Positions 59,590 through 64,000 of a stretch of 64,000 nt of DNA are shown here, piece after piece. The notes beneath the pieces were generated by a model. That model was not told the DNA's origin, ran no database searches, and saw only the letters and a list, made by a program, of their open reading frames with translations. Source of the stretch: Nymphaea colorata (taxonomy: Eukaryota; Streptophyta; Magnoliopsida; Nymphaeales; Nymphaeaceae); contig NC_045148.1 in assembly GCF_008831285.2 (NCBI RefSeq), positions 23,130,283-23,194,282 on the forward strand, given 5' to 3'. Position numbers and translations under genes: made by a program. Position 1 is the stretch's first letter. Each line of letters begins with the position of its first letter.

Positions 59590-60050
59590 ATCTTGGATCC
59601 AAATATGATGAGGATTAAGTAGAATGTCCTACCAAAGACCTCCAAGAATTGACTAATACTGAGTGAGTCAGCTGCATTTATTGCTGAGCTACTCCGGCTA
59701 GCATCTTGAATGCCAAAGGCTTCAACGAGTCAATCTAAGTAAATGCACTGTGCAGCGCATAGCCATTACACTCATCAGGCTTTGAATCTCCTAATGAATC
59801 TTGTGAGTTCCCCATCAAAAATTTGCCAAGAATTGACTCAGCTATCAGGACAGCTTGAATAATGTAGAACGGTTCAAGACAGGACAGGGAATGCTTGACG
59901 TGTATTAACTCCATATTTGGTGGCAGTAAGTAGGAGGGCCCAAAAAACTTTAATCACTCAACTACTAGCAAAAATACCATTCTGAGGGGGGCGGCGATTT
60001 ATCAATTAATGTTTTAGCCCATCAACCAGGCCGACTATAGGGAAATGTTT
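59590..60050. repeat. Upstream flank of receptor pseudogene, duplicated downstream
   Basis: Text such as CC(T)TCCAA(G/C)GAATTG, TACTGAGT and AATGCTTGACG is shared, in order, with about 62740-63010 in a diverged copy. This segment lies 5' of the LRR receptor pseudogene and may have held its promoter. Confidence 0.55.
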
Positions 60051-61560
60051 AAAGTAGCATATTTGTACAACACACGCTGTAGATCGATATCTCACTTTTC
60101 TTCTGGTTGTTGCATTTGATTAGGTAGTATTTGATAGCCTCTGTTTCGAGTCTGCATTGTAAGATCTTCCGTCTAAACAAACTAAGGATCCTAGTAATGT
60201 GGATCTTATATCATGTAAAAAACTGTGGATTTAAAGTCGGATGGGGGGTGTTCAAGCCAAAATTCTTATATTTGAAATCTTGGTGATCTCAGGTCACTGT
60301 GGGTCTCAAATTTGCGGTGAAACACACACACCCTTAGTTCCAACTACATTTAATGTGAGGAACAATAAGCATCGTCCTATCTGATCAAGGGACAAGTTAT
60401 CATTGTAAAAATTAAGTTCTTCCCCCCTTTAATTTATACATGACAAGTTATCATAGTAAAAATTAAGTTCTTCCCCCTTTAATTTATACATACTTCTACA
60501 TCCCAAAGCTTTTCCAGTAAGATGGTAAGAACTTCTTTGTATCTATATATATGTATGTGTGTGTTGCACGTAGTGCCTAGCTGTCCCTAACCAAAAAGGT
60601 AACAACATGTTGTGTTTAGTCATTGTAAATTTCTTCCCAAATCCACACATATTTTATTGATAATGGGCACTGCATGCCCTATATTAATTCAAAATAAGTG
60701 TATTTTTCAGTTTTCTAATTATTTAAATATCATGCCAATTACAAGCCGAGTGAGTAGAACTGACCAATGCATTTTGTACAGTTGATACAATTAGTCCGTA
60801 GGATCAGCTGATTTCTGGACTAACATTAATATAACAGGTTTGAAGATCTTTTGCTACATTACTTCTTGTCTGGATCTCGTCCTCCTCGTCAAGCTTGCAT
60901 TGTTTAATTAGCATGAATTACCTGTTTGGTTGCCCTTGTTGTGCAGGTTGAGTTCCCTTATTCTTGACGGTATCCAACTAAAAAGTAGATATGCAGCCAA
61001 GGGAATATATTCAAAACCTGACCAATCTTCAATATTGCTTATTTTGCATAGTTTTGGCAGCTAACAAGCGCCATCAATCTGGATTATTTGCATAAATAAA
61101 CACTACTGACTTCCTTAAGCTTCACATTTCTATGGTGAAAGATCACACTAAATTTGTATTTTGACTGCACTCAGATGTCAATTTTTGGCATTGCTCTTCT
61201 TCTTTTGAAATTCCATTTAAATGAATGTAACGCTCCCAACACTTTTGATAACTAAATTTCGTGTGGTTTTAGAAATGGAAGATTTGGAGTGCCTAAAACC
61301 ATGTTTGCTCATTCCTACCAAAGTAGTTGTTCATGAGTTGGTACAAAATCTATATGGACCCGGTCCCTTCCTTTCCATTGTTAGTTAATTATTTCCACTC
61401 AGGTACATTGGTCCAAAGAATTATCTATGCCGAGTTCTTGTTGAACCGAGCAGCTCATGATTTGACTTGATTTAGTTTGTGTCAAGCTTGTTTAATTAGT
61501 TTGAGTTTAATGAGTTATTGGAATAACCTCCATTAAATAGCATTTGGCCCAAGTGAAAAT
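60051..61560. other. AT-rich intergenic DNA
   Basis: A tandem duplication of ~52 bp lies at 60390-60493 (unit CAAGTTATCAT(T/A)GTAAAAATT...). No gene was recognised. Confidence 0.55.
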
Positions 61561-61569
61561 CAAGCGTTG

Positions 61570-62369
61570 ATATTATCTGGCAGTGTTTAATTTGGCACTG
61601 TCATTTATTGCTTACTTATCATTTCAATTACTTGTTCTTCTTTTACCAATTTCTTGTTGAAGCTTACGATTCACCTCGTGATGGGCTCAATGTCTTGCCT
61701 CTTGCCTTAAACGCCTTTAACAGCCAATTAAAGTTGTTGGTTTTCTGTCTTTTTTTAATGCTGAAAAGATGGGAGAAAAGTGTCCAAAGATTTCATAGTT
61801 GGGTGACCGGGAGGAGTATTTCATCCTACCGTCTAATGACCTTACGGTGAGGCTACACATAGTGAAATGTATAAGAATTTTACAAAAATATGTTCATGCT
61901 TTAATGGATGGGAAAAACATGCTACTGTTCTCAATTATGTTTGCTGCAATGGTGGAAGCAGGGCTGGTAGGCCACTAGTCTCCATTTCGAACTCCTATGG
62001 CATCGACTCTTGTGGTGGAAAAAGTGACACCAACATACAAGTTGAAGCCTAAAGCACCAGAAAAGCAGTCCTGGACCCCTTTTGCTCTGGTCTTCACTCA
62101 AGCAGTGGGAATAGTCTCCCGGTCTCCCGAAACAAGCCGTTAGTTGAAAGTGTATTTTTTGTAATTTCATCAAAAGTCTAAAGTTGTTTTTGTAAAAGCT
62201 TCATTCCTTTGCTTTTAAGGCACCGTGTCTAAGCTGAAGATGTTGTGGGTCAATACATGAAAGTGTATAGGATCAAGTTCAAGCTAAAACCTAAAGGGAA
62301 TATCCAAATCAAGGTTTTGACTCAAATTATTATTCTTAATTAAGTGGTCTATATATATATATATATATA
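61570..62369. repeat. Dispersed segmental repeat, copy B
   Basis: It contains CACCTCGTGATGGGCTCAAT, TTTAACAGCCAATTAAAGTT and, later, TTTTAAGGCACCGTGTCTAA, and ends in a (TA)n run (62349-62369). All occur in the same order in 62430-64000. The frames at 61608-61850 and 61867-62052 lie in it and have no domain. Confidence 0.75.
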
Positions 62370-63107
62370 GGGGAAGTCAATGCTGCCAAATGCCATATGA
62401 ATAAAATTTAGAAATTTGTTGCTAAAAAGTAAATAGTCATCCACCATAAATTTGGCACCGTTGTTTATTACTTGTTATTTTAATTAGTTGTACGTTCTTA
62501 ATTTATGTCTTTTTCTTTTGAAATATATATTTTACCAATTTCATTTTGAAGCTTACACTTCACCTCGTGATGGGCTCAATGTCTTGCTTCTTGCCTTAAA
62601 TTCCTTTAACAGCCAATTAAAGTTTTTCAAATTTTTTCTTTTTTTAATACTCGAATGATTGAATAAAAATCTCCAAATATGTCATGATCAAAAAATAGGT
62701 TCAGGACAAAGGTTCAAATTTAAATTTATTGACACAAAATTAAGGGTCCTCTTGAAACCTTCCAACGAATTGTCTCGTGCTGAGTACGCTGAATTTAGTG
62801 CGGAAGGGTCATATACATTTATGGCTCACTTACTCTCACATCCTCAATGTCAATGCTTGGAAGTTTGATAGAATTGGAAATGCTTGACGCTTATTGACTC
62901 AATGCATATTGTTGGTGGGTATTTAAAAGAGGCCCAAGGAATTTTATCACCCACTTACTCACAATTAAAGTCTAGTAAAGGCATTGAAGGGAGTTTTTTA
63001 AACTAATTTGTTTGGGAACGGCAAGCTTTGAATCAATCTTTCTTGTTCCTTGTATGATAGTTTGTCCCATTTACCTACTTGTAACAAGCATTTGATGTCA
63101 TGTTAAC

Positions 63108-63301
63108 CAGGGACAGAGCCAGGATTTTTTTAGGGGTGGACCGAATAGTCCAACCTTTGGATCTGGGTAGGGCCACACTGAATTCAAATCCAAACAAGAC
63201 ATGGTGCAACTAACAATTTTTCATTTTTCAATGTATTTTTTTTTTCAATTGGCTGGGGTGGGGTCATGGCCCAGGTGCCCCCCCCCCTCCCTCTGCCCCT
63301 G
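63108..63301. mobile_element. hAT-like MITE (194 bp)
   Basis: Terminal inverted repeats CAGGGACAGAG and CTCTGCCCCTG (10 of 11 complementary). Flanking octamers ATGTTAAC (63100-63107) and ATGTTGGC (63302-63309) match at six of eight. The interior has GGATTTTTTTAGG on the left and GGTCATGGCCCAG on the right, as in other family members. Confidence 0.7.
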
Positions 63302-63938
63302 ATGTTGGCACAATGCAATGGATTCTAGCACCATTCATTCAATTTGGTGAAATGGTGAGAAAATCATTTTTACGGCTGTTCTACTCAAGTTATAACACCC
63401 ACCACCTGCGCGGTCCAATATCATAGTTGGGTTGAAACCCCCACCTTTCCCCCCATCCTCTTAAGGTACAGGCCTGCTTTGTGCTATCAAATCATAAACC
63501 TAATTTTGTGAAATTAATTCATTATTCATAGGACAAGTTGAATCCGTGATCGAGCAATATCTCATCCAAAAGGTTTATTGTTCTGACTTAGCATAAGGCT
63601 GGACATAGCTAAATACATGGGAATTGTACAAAAATTTGTTCATTCTTTGACGGATGACAAAAACATGCTACTGTTCTCTCCGAAAACAAGCTGTTAAGGG
63701 TCTCCCACTCTCCCAAAACAAGCTGTTAAGTGAAGGCCTATTTTTTGTAATTTCATCGAAGTCAAACTTATTTTTGTTAAAGTTTCATTTCTTTGCCTTT
63801 AAGGCACCATGTCTAAGTTGATGATGTTGTCGGGTCAATACATGCCAGAGTAGAAAATCCAAGTTCAAGCTCAAACCTAAAGGGAATATCCAAATCAAGG
63901 TTCAGACACAAATTATTATTTTTACTTACGTGGTCTCA

Positions 63939-64000
<62 letters not shown>
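63939..64000. repeat. TA microsatellite
   Basis: Uninterrupted (TA)n of about 60 bp reaching the end of the window; its true length is unknown. Confidence 0.95.

Larger units (their letters stand above)
62430..64000. repeat. Dispersed segmental repeat, copy C (with insertions)
   Basis: Same landmarks as copy B, but longer: between them lie a copy of the receptor upstream flank (62740-63010), a hAT-like MITE (63108-63301) and the block shared with copy A (63310-63405). It ends in a (TA)n array running to the window edge. Confidence 0.7.

Noticed and set aside
1-64000. tRNA or rRNA genes
   Set aside because: No GGTTCRANTCC T-arm with a matching acceptor stem and no rRNA motif was found on reading; a tRNA scan would be decisive.

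Overview
This window is nuclear DNA of a flowering plant. It is AT-rich, full of decayed mobile elements, and holds only intron-split remnants of plant gene families: a terpene synthase, a leucine-rich-repeat receptor kinase, a DNA ligase I/VI-type gene and possibly an NLR. The main element belongs to the plant-specific TAT/Ogre branch of Ty3/gypsy. The sequence does not fix the plant lineage. I see no intact host gene, no tRNA or rRNA and no CRISPR array.

Layout. 1-9.2 kb: intergenic DNA with a non-autonomous hAT element (1310-2078), an ~85-bp tandem array (about 4.9-5.23 kb), a decayed LINE (6.16-7.45 kb, plus strand), a stray copy of a terpene synthase last exon plus 3'UTR (8.04-8.48 kb), and a probable NLR coiled-coil fragment on the minus strand (8.74-8.99 kb). 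9.27-29.2 kb: a large, young TAT/Ogre-type retrotransposon on the minus strand. Reading 5' to 3' (right to left) it holds: 5' LTR, primer-binding site, ORF1 with a plant mobile domain, gag-protease with a G-patch-like tail, a candidate short intron, RT, a degenerate gypsy RNase H, a second archaeal-type RNase H, integrase, polypurine tract and 3' LTR. A 100-N assembly gap (12148-12247) lies inside LTR sequence; the two LTR pieces beside it are probably one LTR represented twice.

29.2-36.6 kb: a copia gag fragment, polypyrimidine repeats, a LINE RT fragment, hAT-like MITEs and two tandem arrays. The second array abuts the promoter of a terpene synthase pseudogene (36.6-38.3 kb) that has lost its start codon, both metal-binding motifs and its middle exons. 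38.5-50 kb: repeats, a 1.6-kb inverted-repeat element carrying a piece of an LRR receptor gene (40.6-42.2 kb), an unrecognised ORF (43.6-44.0 kb), two DNA ligase exons (49.25-49.74 kb) and a Tourist-like MITE. 50-56 kb: a LINE 3' end, a hAT MITE with a perfect 8-bp target duplication, and two copia RT/RNase H pieces that look like one element split by later insertion. 56.9-59.4 kb: a minus-strand LRR receptor kinase pseudogene (non-RD, class XII-like) cut off at its conserved kinase intron. 59.6-64 kb: degenerate segmental repeats, one of which copies the upstream flank of the receptor pseudogene.

The remnants do not form a pathway. They record repeated duplication, transposon capture and truncation of defence-related families (terpene synthase, LRR-RLK, NLR). 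The only element that looks close to functional is the retrotransposon, whose two pol frameshifts both fall in homopolymer runs.
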